Source: Deltaproteobacteria bacterium
GTDB lineage: Bacteria > Myxococcota_A > Polyangia > Polyangiales > Houyiibacteriaceae
Direction: 5' to 3'
Length of the DNA stretch: 64,000 nucleotides
NCBI GenBank assembly: GCA_017644045.1
Contig: JAEPMI010000001.1
Location: 426,470-490,469 of the forward strand
A program made the position numbers and the translations under genes. The stretch's first letter is position 1; every line of letters starts with the position of its first letter. Shown piece after piece: positions 22,481-30,296 of the stretch. The notes under the pieces were generated by a model that ran no database searches, had not been told where the DNA came from, and saw only the letters and a program-made list of their open reading frames with translations.

Positions 22481-23932
22481 ATGATCGCGACCGTGGAGCA
22501 GCTATCCGGATTGGACGCGTCGTTTCTCTATCTGGAGACGCCGCGCATGCACCTGCACGTGGCGATGTGCGCCGTGCTGGATCCGCGCGAGATGCCGAAC
22601 GGCTACCGCTTCGAGACCATCGTCGAGCACATCCGCGAGCGGGTACACCTGGTGCCGCCCTTCCGTCGGCGGCTGCGCGAGGACCCGCTGGGCCTCAATC
22701 ACCCGTTCTGGGTCGAAGACCCCGACCTCGATCTGATCCACCACGTGCGGCGCGTGACGCTCCCCGCGCCCGGCGGGATGGTCGAGCTCGGCGAGATGAT
22801 CGGGCGGATCAACTCGGTCCCCCTCCCCCGCAGCCGGCCGCTCTGGGAGATCTGGGTCATCGAGGGGCTCCGCGACGGGCGCTTCGCCATCGTGGCCAAG
22901 GTCCACCACGCCGCGGTCGATGGGACCTCGGGCGCAGGCCTGCTGGTCAACTTCTTCAGCGTCCAGCGCAACGCACCGGCGCCCAAGAAGCCGAAGAAGG
23001 CTCAGGAGCCGGAGACGATCCCCTCGGACATCGAGATGCTCCGCGAGGCGGCCCGGGCTCGGCTGGCCCAGCCCCGGAAGCTCGTCGAGCTCGCGCAGAA
23101 GACGGTGCAGGCGGTCCGAGCGGTGGCCGACCGGCGCAAGGGGACCGACGTCGCGGTCGGAGGCACCCCGCTGCGGGCACCGAGGGTCGCGTTCAACGGA
23201 GCGCTCGCCGCGAAGCGAGACGCCGCCTTCGCCCGCCTGCCACTCGACGGGCTGAAAGCGATCAAGAACGCGGCCGACGGCGTGAAGCTCAACGACGTGA
23301 TCCTGGCCATCGGCGCCGGGCTCCTCCGGAACTACCTCCTGGCCAAGGATGGCCTGCCGGACGAGCCGCTGATGGCGACCTGCCCCATCTCGGTCGGCGG
23401 CAGCCGCGGCTCGAATCACGTCTCCGCGATGTTCGTGCCCCTACCGGTCCACCTCGAGAACGCCGCCGAGCGGCTCGGGGCGATCCACCGCTCCACCCAG
23501 GGCGCGAAGGAAGAGCACCACGCGCTCGGCGCGGAGATGCTGCAGGACTGGGCCGAGCTCGCGGCGCCCACCACCTTCGAGCTGGCCGCGCGCTTCTACA
23601 CCCGGCTCAAGCTCGCCGACCGGCACCGGCCGGTACACAACCTCATCGTCTCCAACGTCCCGGGGCCCCCCTTCCCCATCTACTTCGCCGGCGCCGAGCT
23701 CGAGGCGATCTACCCGATGGGTCCGGTCCTCGAGGGCTCGGGCCTGAACGTGACGGTGATGAGCTACTGCGGGAACGTCGACTTCGGCTTCATGGTGGCC
23801 AAGAACCTCGTGCCGGACGTCTGGGACCTCGCCGAGGCCGTGCACGAGGCCTACCGCGAGCTCCGCGCCGCCTACGGTCTCGAACGACCGAGCGAGCCGA
23901 GCGAGGCCCGGCCCGGCGCGCCCGCGGAGTAG
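22481..23932 (+). CDS. Wax ester synthase/diacylglycerol acyltransferase (WS/DGAT)
   Basis: 483 aa, the normal size. The N-terminus EQLSGLDASFLYLETPRMHL is the family hallmark. The active-site motif HHAAVDG (His142-His143...Asp147) is intact. PLWEIWVIEGL (about 120), LNDVILAIGAG and NLIVSNVPGPPFPIYFAGA are further conserved blocks. It catalyses acyl-CoA transfer to alcohols or diacylglycerol to make storage lipids. Two adjacent ATGs (22478, 22481) and a nearby GTG (22493) are possible starts. The downstream enoyl-CoA hydratase and other lipid genes suggest a lipid-metabolism neighbourhood. Confidence 0.93.
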   Translation: MIATVEQLSGLDASFLYLETPRMHLHVAMCAVLDPREMPNGYRFETIVEHIRERVHLVPPFRRRLREDPLGLNHPFWVEDPDLDLIHHVRRVTLPAPGGMVELGEMIGRINSVPLPRSRPLWEIWVIEGLRDGRFAIVAKVHHAAVDGTSGAGLLVNFFSVQRNAPAPKKPKKAQEPETIPSDIEMLREAARARLAQPRKLVELAQKTVQAVRAVADRRKGTDVAVGGTPLRAPRVAFNGALAAKRDAAFARLPLDGLKAIKNAADGVKLNDVILAIGAGLLRNYLLAKDGLPDEPLMATCPISVGGSRGSNHVSAMFVPLPVHLENAAERLGAIHRSTQGAKEEHHALGAEMLQDWAELAAPTTFELAARFYTRLKLADRHRPVHNLIVSNVPGPPFPIYFAGAELEAIYPMGPVLEGSGLNVTVMSYCGNVDFGFMVAKNLVPDVWDLAEAVHEAYRELRAAYGLERPSEPSEARPGAPAE

Positions 23933-23937
23933 CTCTG

Positions 23938-23947
23938 GAACACGTTC
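23938..23947. promoter_or_regulatory. GAAC-N2-GTTC dyad upstream of the antiporter
   Basis: GAAC-AC-GTTC, 95 bp before the antiporter ATG and 5 bp after the WS/DGAT stop. It is the exact reverse complement of the 10-mer at 19385-19394. Possible regulator site. The short length keeps confidence low. Confidence 0.25.
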
Positions 23948-24041
23948 GGTTCTGCTGATGGCGTGAGCCTGGCGCATCACTGAACTCCCGACGAAGACGA
24001 TGCGCCCACGCGTCTGCGGATGACGTAGAGTCGGGCTCCCG

Positions 24042-25616
24042 ATGGACCTGGTCTCCATCTTCCTGCTCGTCGTCGCGTTGGTCCTGCTCGTCGGGATCGC
24101 CGCCGAGGTGATCTTTCAGCGCACGGGGATCCCGGACGTGCTCTGGCTCATCGCCGTCGGTGCGCTCTTCGGTCCGGTGCTCGGGCTGGTCGAACGCGAT
24201 ACGCTCCTGGCCTCCGCGCCGCACATCGGCGCGCTCGCGCTGGTCGTGGTCCTCTTCGACGGAGGCAGCGAGCTGCGCCTGGACGAGCTGGGGAAGTCCG
24301 CGGGCCGGAGCGTGAGCATGGCGGCGCTCGGCTTCCTGATCGCCGTCGGGGTGACGGCGCCGACGGTCATGGTCGGCAAGTGGCTGCGGCTCGTGCCCGT
24401 GAGCTGGGGCTGGACGCACGCGATCATGATCGGCGCGCTCGTCGGCGGCTCGAGCTCGGTCGTCGTGATGCCCGCGCTGCGGCGCGCGAAGCTCCGCGAG
24501 CGCTTCACCACGATGGTGAATCTCGAGATCGCCCTCACCGACGTCTTCACGGTCGTGGTGACCGGCGCGATCCTCGCGGTCATGGGCCACCGCGCGACGA
24601 GTGCCGAAGGCTCGCCGGCGCTCGTGCTCGGACAGTCGTTCGTCGTCGGCGCCGTGCTCGGGTGCGTGGGCGGGCTGATCGCTGCCCTCGCCCTCCGGCG
24701 GCTCGGCAACAGCGACTTCGCCTACCCCCTCCTCCTCGGCTGGCTCTTCCTCCTCCACGTCGGCGTCGAAGAGCTCGGAGGCTCGGGCGCCCTCGGCATC
24801 CTCTCGGCGGCGGTGATGGTCGGCAACGCGCCCAACCTCGAGAAGAGCTCCGGCCTGGCGCGCGCGGCGCGAGTGGGAAAGAGCTTCAGCGGGGTGCACG
24901 ACCCGATCAGCTTCCTCATCAAGAGCTTCTTCTTCGCCTTCGTCGGCGCCATGCTCGGTCCGCACTGGGGCGCCTTCCTCTTCGGTGTGGCGATCGGCGT
25001 GGTGCTGTTGCTCGCGCGGCTGGCCGCGGCTGGGATCGCGACGCTGAAGTCGGGGATGAGCAAGCCGAGCCGGATCCTGCTCGGCTTCCTCGCCCCCCGA
25101 GGGATGGCCGCCGGCGCGCTGGCGCTCCTCCCGCTGCGCGCGGGCGTGCCCGAGGCCGAAGGGCTCCCGCCGATCGTCTTCGCGGCGCTCGCGGGCTCGA
25201 TCGCCACCTTCGCCATCGGGTTCCCACTGCTGAAGCGCCGGCTTCCGGAGGACGCCTTCGGCGTGGACTCGAGCATGGGGAGCGACTCGGGCTGGAGCAT
25301 CTCCGAGGCCATCGCGATGGCCAAGCCGAGCCCGCTGTCCGCGCTGCCGAGCTTCGAGTTCGAGGAGGACCCGCCGACCAAGAAACGCAAGAAGCTCTCG
25401 CGGGGAGCGGACGGGCTGGCGCACTCGAGCTCCGACAGCGACGAGACCCAGGCTCCGTCGGGCAGCGACGAGCGTGCGACGCGCGCTCCGGCGGGGAGCG
25501 ACGCGAAGGAAGACGTCGGGCGCGCGAAGACCGTGCGACCGCCGGCCAGTCCGCTTGCTCGTGCGCCCACCGCGAAGCAAGTCCCCGATAGCACCCAGCC
25601 GGAGGACGAGACGTGA
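24042..25616 (+). CDS. Cation:proton antiporter (CPA1/NhaP-like) with long cytoplasmic tail
   Basis: 524 aa with about 12 membrane segments (VSIFLLVVALVLLVGIAAEV; LALVVVLFDGGSELRLDEL; IMIGALVGGSSSVVVMPAL; VNLEIALTDVFTVVVTGAIL; FFFAFVGAMLGP). FDGG and the ALTD segment carry the conserved acidic residues of NhaP/KefB-type antiporters. The last 115 residues are a polar Ser/Asp/Lys-rich tail (KKRKKLSRGADG, SSSDSDETQAPSG), probably regulatory and disordered. It should exchange Na+ or K+ for H+ at the inner membrane. The following gene starts within its stop codon. Confidence 0.87.
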   Translation: MDLVSIFLLVVALVLLVGIAAEVIFQRTGIPDVLWLIAVGALFGPVLGLVERDTLLASAPHIGALALVVVLFDGGSELRLDELGKSAGRSVSMAALGFLIAVGVTAPTVMVGKWLRLVPVSWGWTHAIMIGALVGGSSSVVVMPALRRAKLRERFTTMVNLEIALTDVFTVVVTGAILAVMGHRATSAEGSPALVLGQSFVVGAVLGCVGGLIAALALRRLGNSDFAYPLLLGWLFLLHVGVEELGGSGALGILSAAVMVGNAPNLEKSSGLARAARVGKSFSGVHDPISFLIKSFFFAFVGAMLGPHWGAFLFGVAIGVVLLLARLAAAGIATLKSGMSKPSRILLGFLAPRGMAAGALALLPLRAGVPEAEGLPPIVFAALAGSIATFAIGFPLLKRRLPEDAFGVDSSMGSDSGWSISEAIAMAKPSPLSALPSFEFEEDPPTKKRKKLSRGADGLAHSSSDSDETQAPSGSDERATRAPAGSDAKEDVGRAKTVRPPASPLARAPTAKQVPDSTQPEDET

Positions 25617-26404
25617 GCGACGAACGAGTACGGGTGGACCGCGACGGAGCCGTCGCGACCGTGTGGCTGACCCGGGGCGAGAAGCGCAACGGCCTGGACG
25701 TGCCGATGTTCGAGCAGCTCATCGCCGCCGGGCGCGCGCTCGAGAGCGACAAGAGCCTGCGGGCCGTGGTGCTCGCCGGCGAAGGGCCCGCGTTCTGCGC
25801 GGGTCTCGACTTCCAGAGCTTCATGAGCACGCCGAACGCGCCCCAGAAGCTCCTCGCGCGCAAGGGCCCGACCAACGTGGCGCAGGAGGTCGGCTGGGTC
25901 TGGCGCGAGCTGCCCGTCCCGGTGATCGCCGCCATTCACGGCTCGTGCTTCGGCGGCGGGCTCCAGATCGCGCTCGGCGCGGACATCCGCCTGGCGCACC
26001 CCGAGGCCCAGCTCTCGGTCATGGAGATCCGCTGGGGTCTGATCCCGGACATGGGCATCACCCAGACGCTGCTGCCCCTGGTGCGGCCGGACGTCGCCAA
26101 GGAGCTGACCTTCACCGGCCGCCGCGTCTCGGGCAAAGAAGCGCTCGAGCTCGGTCTGGTCACCCGGGTGGTGGACGACCCTCAGGCCGAGGCGAAGGCG
26201 CTGGCGGACACCATCGCCACCAAGAGCCCGCACGCCATCCGGGCCGCAAAAGCACTCTACGACCGATCGCCGGGCCTCTCGGTCGCGGAGTCGTTCGCCC
26301 TCGAAACCGAGCTCCAGCTCCCGCTCCTGGGCAGCAAGAATCAGCTCGAGGCCGTCCAGGCCAACATGATGAAGCGGGACCCGGTCTTCCAAGACGTGGA
26401 GTGA
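25613..26404 (+). CDS. Enoyl-CoA hydratase/isomerase family protein
   Basis: 263 aa. Crotonase signatures: AVVLAGEGPAFCAGLDFQSF for the first oxyanion loop and AAIHGSCFGGGLQIALGADI for the second. EIRWGLIPDMG carries one candidate catalytic acidic residue of hydratases, while the IRWGLIPD segment is also seen in delta3,5-delta2,4-dienoyl-CoA-isomerase-like members. The GTG start overlaps the antiporter stop by 4 nt, so the two are translationally coupled, although a functional link is not obvious. A second crotonase is encoded at 53992-54708. Confidence 0.87.
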   Translation: MSDERVRVDRDGAVATVWLTRGEKRNGLDVPMFEQLIAAGRALESDKSLRAVVLAGEGPAFCAGLDFQSFMSTPNAPQKLLARKGPTNVAQEVGWVWRELPVPVIAAIHGSCFGGGLQIALGADIRLAHPEAQLSVMEIRWGLIPDMGITQTLLPLVRPDVAKELTFTGRRVSGKEALELGLVTRVVDDPQAEAKALADTIATKSPHAIRAAKALYDRSPGLSVAESFALETELQLPLLGSKNQLEAVQANMMKRDPVFQDVE

Positions 26405-26450
26405 GGTCCCCTGGCTGAGGGCGCCCGGGGTGCTATGGGGGTCGGTTCGA

Positions 26451-28079
26451 ATGGATCGACGAACGACCCGGCGCCTCCTCGGCGCCATCCAGGAAGAGAA
26501 CGCGCGGGCCTTCGAAGGCCTGCACATCCGGGGACACAAGCGCCCTCACTTCCTCTCGCATCTGGTCCGGCACCGCGAGGAGTGGATCCTCGAGGCGCGC
26601 TTCGGCGCGCTCTCCAAGGACGTGCACACGACGACCCGAACGGCGCTCGTCGACGTCCGGGTGGGGAGCTATCGGCGCGACCAGATCGCCAACGGCGGCC
26701 TGCACGACAACTCGCGCGACCTCGAGAGCTACGAGTGGGTGCAGCTCCCCTTCGGCAGCAGCGGCCACGGCTTCCGCCATGCGCTCTGGCGGCTGACCGA
26801 GGTGAAGTATCGCGAGGCCTGCGACGACCTGCTCCACAAGAAGGCGGTCGAGCTCAACTACCTCGACCCGAGCCGAAAGCTGGGCGCCCTCGAGCGACGC
26901 GAGCCGGTGCAGGCGTTCGAGCTCGACGAGCTGCCGGCGATCGATCACGAGCACTGGGTTCGCTACGTCACCAAGCTGAGCGCGGCGATGAAGCGCCTGC
27001 CGATGGTGCGCGATGGCGACGTCCGCTTCCGCGCGACCAACCAGGTGCGGGTCTTCGTGAGCAGCGAGGGCGCGACCGTGGTCGAGTCGAACCCGCAGCG
27101 CGCCATCGACGTGTACCTCTGGTACCTCGCGCCCGACGGTCACACGCTCCCCTACTCCAAGACCTTCTTCGTCACCGACGAGACCGAGCTGCCGACCGAA
27201 GCGCAGCTGAAGCAGTTCCTGCGGCGCATCCATCGACGGCTCGAGACGCTCTCGAAGGCGCCGGTGCTCCGCAGCTACGCCGGTCCGGTGCTCCTCGATC
27301 CCACGCCCGCGGGGCTGCTCGTGCACGAGGCGATCGGGCACCGACTCGAGGGAAGCCGACTCCTCTCGCAGGGCGAGGGGCAGACCTTCCGCGACTCGGT
27401 GAACTCGGAGATCCTGCTCCCCGGGATCGACATCTGGGACGACCCGACCCTCTCCACGTTCCAGGGTCGAACATTGACCGGCCACTACGCCTACGACGAC
27501 GAGGGCGTGCGCTCGAGCCGCGCGAACCTGGTCGAGGATGGCGTGCTGCGCGGCTTCCTCACCACGCGCTCCCCGATCGCCAAGGGGCACGTCTCCAACG
27601 GTCACGCCCGGAGCGCGCACCACGGTCGCGCGATCAGCCGCATGGGCGTGACGGTGATGGAGGCGCACCACGGACTCGACGACGATGCGCTGATGGCGGC
27701 CTTCCTCGACGAGATCCGCGCGCAGGGTGCGCCCTACGGCTTGCGGATCCTCGAGGCGTCGAGCGGCGAGACGTCCACCGACGCCTACGACTTCCAGGCC
27801 TTCCTCGGTGACGTGGACCTGGCGGCCCGCGTCTTCCCCGACGGGAGGCAGGAGCTGGTCCGCGGGTTGGACCTGGTCGGCACCCCGTTGAACGCCGTCC
27901 GAAGCATCATCGCGGCCGGCGCCCGGCAAGAGGTCGACAACGCCTGGTGCGGGGCCGAGAGCGGTTATGTGCCGGTCACGACGATCGCCCCGAGCCTCCT
28001 GGTCGACGAGCTGGAGCTCCAAGCGAAGCCGATGCGGCCGATGACCCAGTTCGCCTACCCGATGCCCTGGGAGGGCTGA
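26451..28079 (+). CDS. TldD/PmbA-family metalloprotease
   Basis: 542 aa, longer than E. coli TldD (about 480). The zinc motif H292EAIGH, followed by RLEGSRLL, is the TldD signature. Further conserved blocks are SGETSTDAYDFQAFLGDVDL, VRGLDLVGTPLNAVRSI, and NAWCGAESGYVPVTTIAPSLLV near the C-terminus. TldD normally pairs with TldE/PmbA, which has no zinc site, to degrade unfolded peptides or mature RiPPs. No PmbA gene is next to it here. The first 130 residues (ENARAFEGLHIRGHKRPHFL) are less like TldD and may be lineage-specific. Confidence 0.85.
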   Translation: MDRRTTRRLLGAIQEENARAFEGLHIRGHKRPHFLSHLVRHREEWILEARFGALSKDVHTTTRTALVDVRVGSYRRDQIANGGLHDNSRDLESYEWVQLPFGSSGHGFRHALWRLTEVKYREACDDLLHKKAVELNYLDPSRKLGALERREPVQAFELDELPAIDHEHWVRYVTKLSAAMKRLPMVRDGDVRFRATNQVRVFVSSEGATVVESNPQRAIDVYLWYLAPDGHTLPYSKTFFVTDETELPTEAQLKQFLRRIHRRLETLSKAPVLRSYAGPVLLDPTPAGLLVHEAIGHRLEGSRLLSQGEGQTFRDSVNSEILLPGIDIWDDPTLSTFQGRTLTGHYAYDDEGVRSSRANLVEDGVLRGFLTTRSPIAKGHVSNGHARSAHHGRAISRMGVTVMEAHHGLDDDALMAAFLDEIRAQGAPYGLRILEASSGETSTDAYDFQAFLGDVDLAARVFPDGRQELVRGLDLVGTPLNAVRSIIAAGARQEVDNAWCGAESGYVPVTTIAPSLLVDELELQAKPMRPMTQFAYPMPWEG

Positions 28080-28086
28080 CACAGGG

Positions 28087-28101
28087 CCGAACACCGTTCG
28101 G
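28087..28101. promoter_or_regulatory. CCGAAC-ACC-GTTCGG perfect dyad
   Basis: Six-base arms with no mismatch and a 3-nt spacer, 8 bp after the TldD stop and 100 bp before the receiver-like gene. The central GAAC-ACC-GTTC is the exact reverse complement of the 11-mer at 57462-57472 between TetR and def. It could be a shared operator or simply the TldD transcript end. Confidence 0.35.
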
Positions 28102-28200
28102 AATCGCTCCCCAGACGGGGATCGCAAGGATCTTCGAGAAGCGAGAACGGATTTTCCCACTGTTCTAGGGGTGGGTTGGCCGCTATCTTTCTGTGAACTC

Positions 28201-28935
28201 ATGGTGACTCACGCTCGCGACCATTCGGCTCTCGTCGATCCGGTCTCGGGGACCCACCTACGGCCGAGGCGCGCTGCGCCGGGCCGGGTCCTCTTGATCG
28301 AATCGGACGACGATCGTGCGGAAGCGTGGCGGAAGGCCCTCGCGCCGGGTCAGGTCACGCGCGTCACCCAGCTGGAGGACGCGACCAGCCGCCTCGACGA
28401 GAGCGACGCGCCGGACCTGCTGCTCATCGGGTGCGCGGTGCGCGGCTCCGACATGGACCGAGACCACCTGGTCGAGTTCTTCCTCGGCAACGACATCGTC
28501 ACCCGCTCCGCGCTCTACGTGGACGCGCGCCGATGCACGATGGAGATCGCGACGGCGATGCTCACGATCGGCGCGGCGGTTCGGCCGGGCAACTCGTGGG
28601 AAGCGGTCAGCGGTGACTGGGTGCGGCTCGCGTTCGCGACCGGTCAGAGCAGCACGAGCGACGAAGAGACCTACCAGCTCGCGAAGAACATCGCCGCGAC
28701 CGAGGTCGCCGACCGCTACAACCTGACGGCGGCCCACCTCGAGCTCCTGCGCGCGCTCCTCGAAGAGGACCAGCGCCGCGAGGTCGCCAAGCTCCTCGGA
28801 CGAAGCCACGGCACCGTCCGCGTGCAGCTCGGTCAGATGCGCGACCGCTCGCACCTGAGCACCGCCGAGCTCGTGCGCGAGACCTTCGGCGTCGCGGCGA
28901 AGTCGATGCCGCACCTCGCTAGCCTCGTGCGCTGA
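28201..28935 (+). CDS. LuxR-type regulator with degenerate receiver-like domain
   Basis: 244 aa. Residues about 25-150 resemble a response-regulator receiver (GRVLLIESDDDRAEAWRKAL; DAPDLLLIGCAVRG). The usual phospho-Asp at the end of beta-3 is Gly (LLLIG), so it is probably not phosphorylated. The C-terminal 60 residues (NLTAAHLELLRALLEEDQ, REVAKLLGRSHGTVRVQLGQM) form a LuxR-like helix-turn-helix. The start at 28201 follows an untidy leader; an in-frame start at 28171 exists. No kinase partner is adjacent. Targets unknown. Confidence 0.72.
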   Translation: MVTHARDHSALVDPVSGTHLRPRRAAPGRVLLIESDDDRAEAWRKALAPGQVTRVTQLEDATSRLDESDAPDLLLIGCAVRGSDMDRDHLVEFFLGNDIVTRSALYVDARRCTMEIATAMLTIGAAVRPGNSWEAVSGDWVRLAFATGQSSTSDEETYQLAKNIAATEVADRYNLTAAHLELLRALLEEDQRREVAKLLGRSHGTVRVQLGQMRDRSHLSTAELVRETFGVAAKSMPHLASLVR

Positions 28936-28973
28936 GCGAGCTTGGTGCGCTGAGCGAGCCGCAGGCGAGCTCA

Positions 28974-29090
28974 CCTCACCCTCACCCTCGCCCTGTCCCT
29001 CACCCTAGTTGGCGTCGGAGTGGGCAGCCCCGACGTACGCACCTCGCACCCGAACACAGGGTGAGGGTGAGGGCGAGGGTCAGGGTGAGG
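28974..29090. repeat. Inverted CCCTCA/TGAGGG hexamer array (33-bp arms)
   Basis: Left arm 28974-29006 (CCTCACCCTCACCCTCGCCC...) and right arm 29058-29090 (AGGGTGAGGGTGAGGGCGAG...) are complementary at 30 of 33 positions and enclose a 51-nt loop that has its own GTCGG/CCGAC hairpin. It lies between convergent genes (stops at 28935 and 29119) and fills almost the whole gap. It can act as a bidirectional terminator. The same design recurs at 51926-52110 and around the four-helix-bundle gene at 58142-58614. Confidence 0.85.
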
Positions 29091-29118
29091 AGTTTGCTTC
29101 GCCGCTTCGCGGCTCAGC

Positions 29119-29556
29119 TCACCGGTACTTCGGGACCCAGCCGCTGGTGTCCTGGAAGAGGCGCACGCAGCGGATGGTCTTCGCGTCGGTCAGCTCGAAG
29201 CGGTGGTAGCGCTCCTTCGGCACGACGATGAGATCGCCGGCTTCGACCTTCACGCGCATCCACTTGTCGTCCTTGCTGCGGATGTCGAAGATGCCCTCGC
29301 CCTCGAGCACGAAGCGGACCTCGTCCTCGTCGTGCAGGTGCTCGTCGTCGAACTTCGCGCAGATGGCGTCGAGGTTCGGAGTGTCGGGCCGCAGCTCGAC
29401 CTGATCCTGCTCGATGTAGCCGCGCTCGTCCTTGAGCTCGTCCATCTTCGGCTGGTAGGCGCTCGGCTCGAGCGCGAGCTGTTCGTTCAGCACGCCCTCA
29501 TCGGTCAGGCGCTCGCTGCTGATCGGGGTTCCGTCGTCTCGCCAGGTCGCTTCCAT
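29119..29556 (-). CDS. mtnD: Acireductone dioxygenase
   Basis: 145-aa cupin. The metal ligands of acireductone dioxygenases are all in place: His73-x-His75 ... Glu79 (HLHDEDEVRFVLEGEGIFDI) and His118 (VVPKERYHRF). It converts acireductone to the keto acid precursor of methionine (Fe form) or to methylthiopropionate and CO (Ni form). It lies 19 bp downstream of mtnB on the same strand, so the two form a methionine-salvage operon. The ATG at 29556 is preceded by GGAGACGAG. Confidence 0.93.
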   Translation of the reverse strand: MEATWRDDGTPISSERLTDEGVLNEQLALEPSAYQPKMDELKDERGYIEQDQVELRPDTPNLDAICAKFDDEHLHDEDEVRFVLEGEGIFDIRSKDDKWMRVKVEAGDLIVVPKERYHRFELTDAKTIRCVRLFQDTSGWVPKYR

Positions 29557-29575
29557 CACTCGTCTCCGTCCGCGC

Positions 29576-30217
29576 TCACTGCGCGGCTTCGGCCTTCTGA
29601 GCCGGCGGCTCTGCCGCGTCCACCCCGAGCTGCCGCATCTTCACGGCAGCTTCGAAGAGGTAGTCGTAACACTCCGCGTGTCGCTTCGCCTCGACCCAGT
29701 CGCGGCCCCAGACGTACACGCCGTGTCGGCGCACCAGCACCGCGAAGGACTTCGGGTAGGCCTCCATCGCCGCGGCCATCGAGTCGGCGAGCTCGTGCTC
29801 GTGCGCCGTGTTCTCGATCACCGGGACCACGAGCTCGTCGTGGAACCCGACGCCGCGGATGCCCTTCATCATCTCCAGGTGGGTCACCCGGAACTCGTCT
29901 CCGCTGATCAGCGTGGCGAGCAGCGCGTTGACCGAGTGGCTGTGCATGACCGCCCCCGCCTCGCGGATGCGGAAGGCGTTGAAGAAGAGCGGCGCGCAAG
30001 CGCTGAGGTTGCCCGCGGGCGCCTTCAGGACGTTGCCCTCGGCGTCGAGCTCGAAGAGGTCCTCCGGCTTCAGCCGCTCCTTCTGAACGCCGCTCGGGGC
30101 CATGTAGACCTTGTCGCCCTCGCGGATGCTGATGCCCCCGCCCGTCCCGGACACCCAACCCTGGGTGTAGAACTGGCGACAGAGCTCGCAGATGAGGTCG
30201 CGGGGATCGTGAGCCAT
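29576..30217 (-). CDS. mtnB: Methylthioribulose-1-phosphate dehydratase
   Basis: 213-aa class II aldolase/adducin-fold enzyme. Zinc ligands His92-x-His94 ([10 protein letters not shown]) and the later [10 protein letters not shown] His, with [12 protein letters not shown] near the N-terminus, match MtnB. It dehydrates methylthioribulose-1-phosphate in the methylthioadenosine salvage route. Its direct link to mtnD supports this over other aldolase-II members. ATG 30217 has a good AGGAG site; the longer in-frame start is not needed. Enolase-phosphatase and MTR kinase genes are not in the window. Confidence 0.92.
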   Translation of the reverse strand: MAHDPRDLICELCRQFYTQGWVSGTGGGISIREGDKVYMAPSGVQKERLKPEDLFELDAEGNVLKAPAGNLSACAPLFFNAFRIREAGAVMHSHSVNALLATLISGDEFRVTHLEMMKGIRGVGFHDELVVPVIENTAHEHELADSMAAAMEAYPKSFAVLVRRHGVYVWGRDWVEAKRHAECYDYLFEAAVKMRQLGVDAAEPPAQKAEAAQ

Positions 30218-30296
30218 GGGTTCTCCTGTGCCGCTCGCACACCGAGCCGGCAACGGCGGAAGCTAACGCGCCCCGGAACGGGCGCAAGCGACGTCG

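Noticed and set aside
28087-28101. LexA/SOS box
   Set aside because: GAAC...GTTC half-sites recall the Gram-positive SOS box, but the spacing is 3 (or 2) instead of 4 and the flanking genes are not SOS genes.
26433-28202. 589-residue minus-strand open frame opposite TldD
   Set aside because: Shadow of the TldD gene; no motif, no plausible signal or hydrophobic pattern, while the plus strand has the full HEAIGH protease.
28974-29090. Possible CRISPR array
   Set aside because: Units are 6 bp, contiguous and without spacers, and the two arms are inverted. No cas genes are present.
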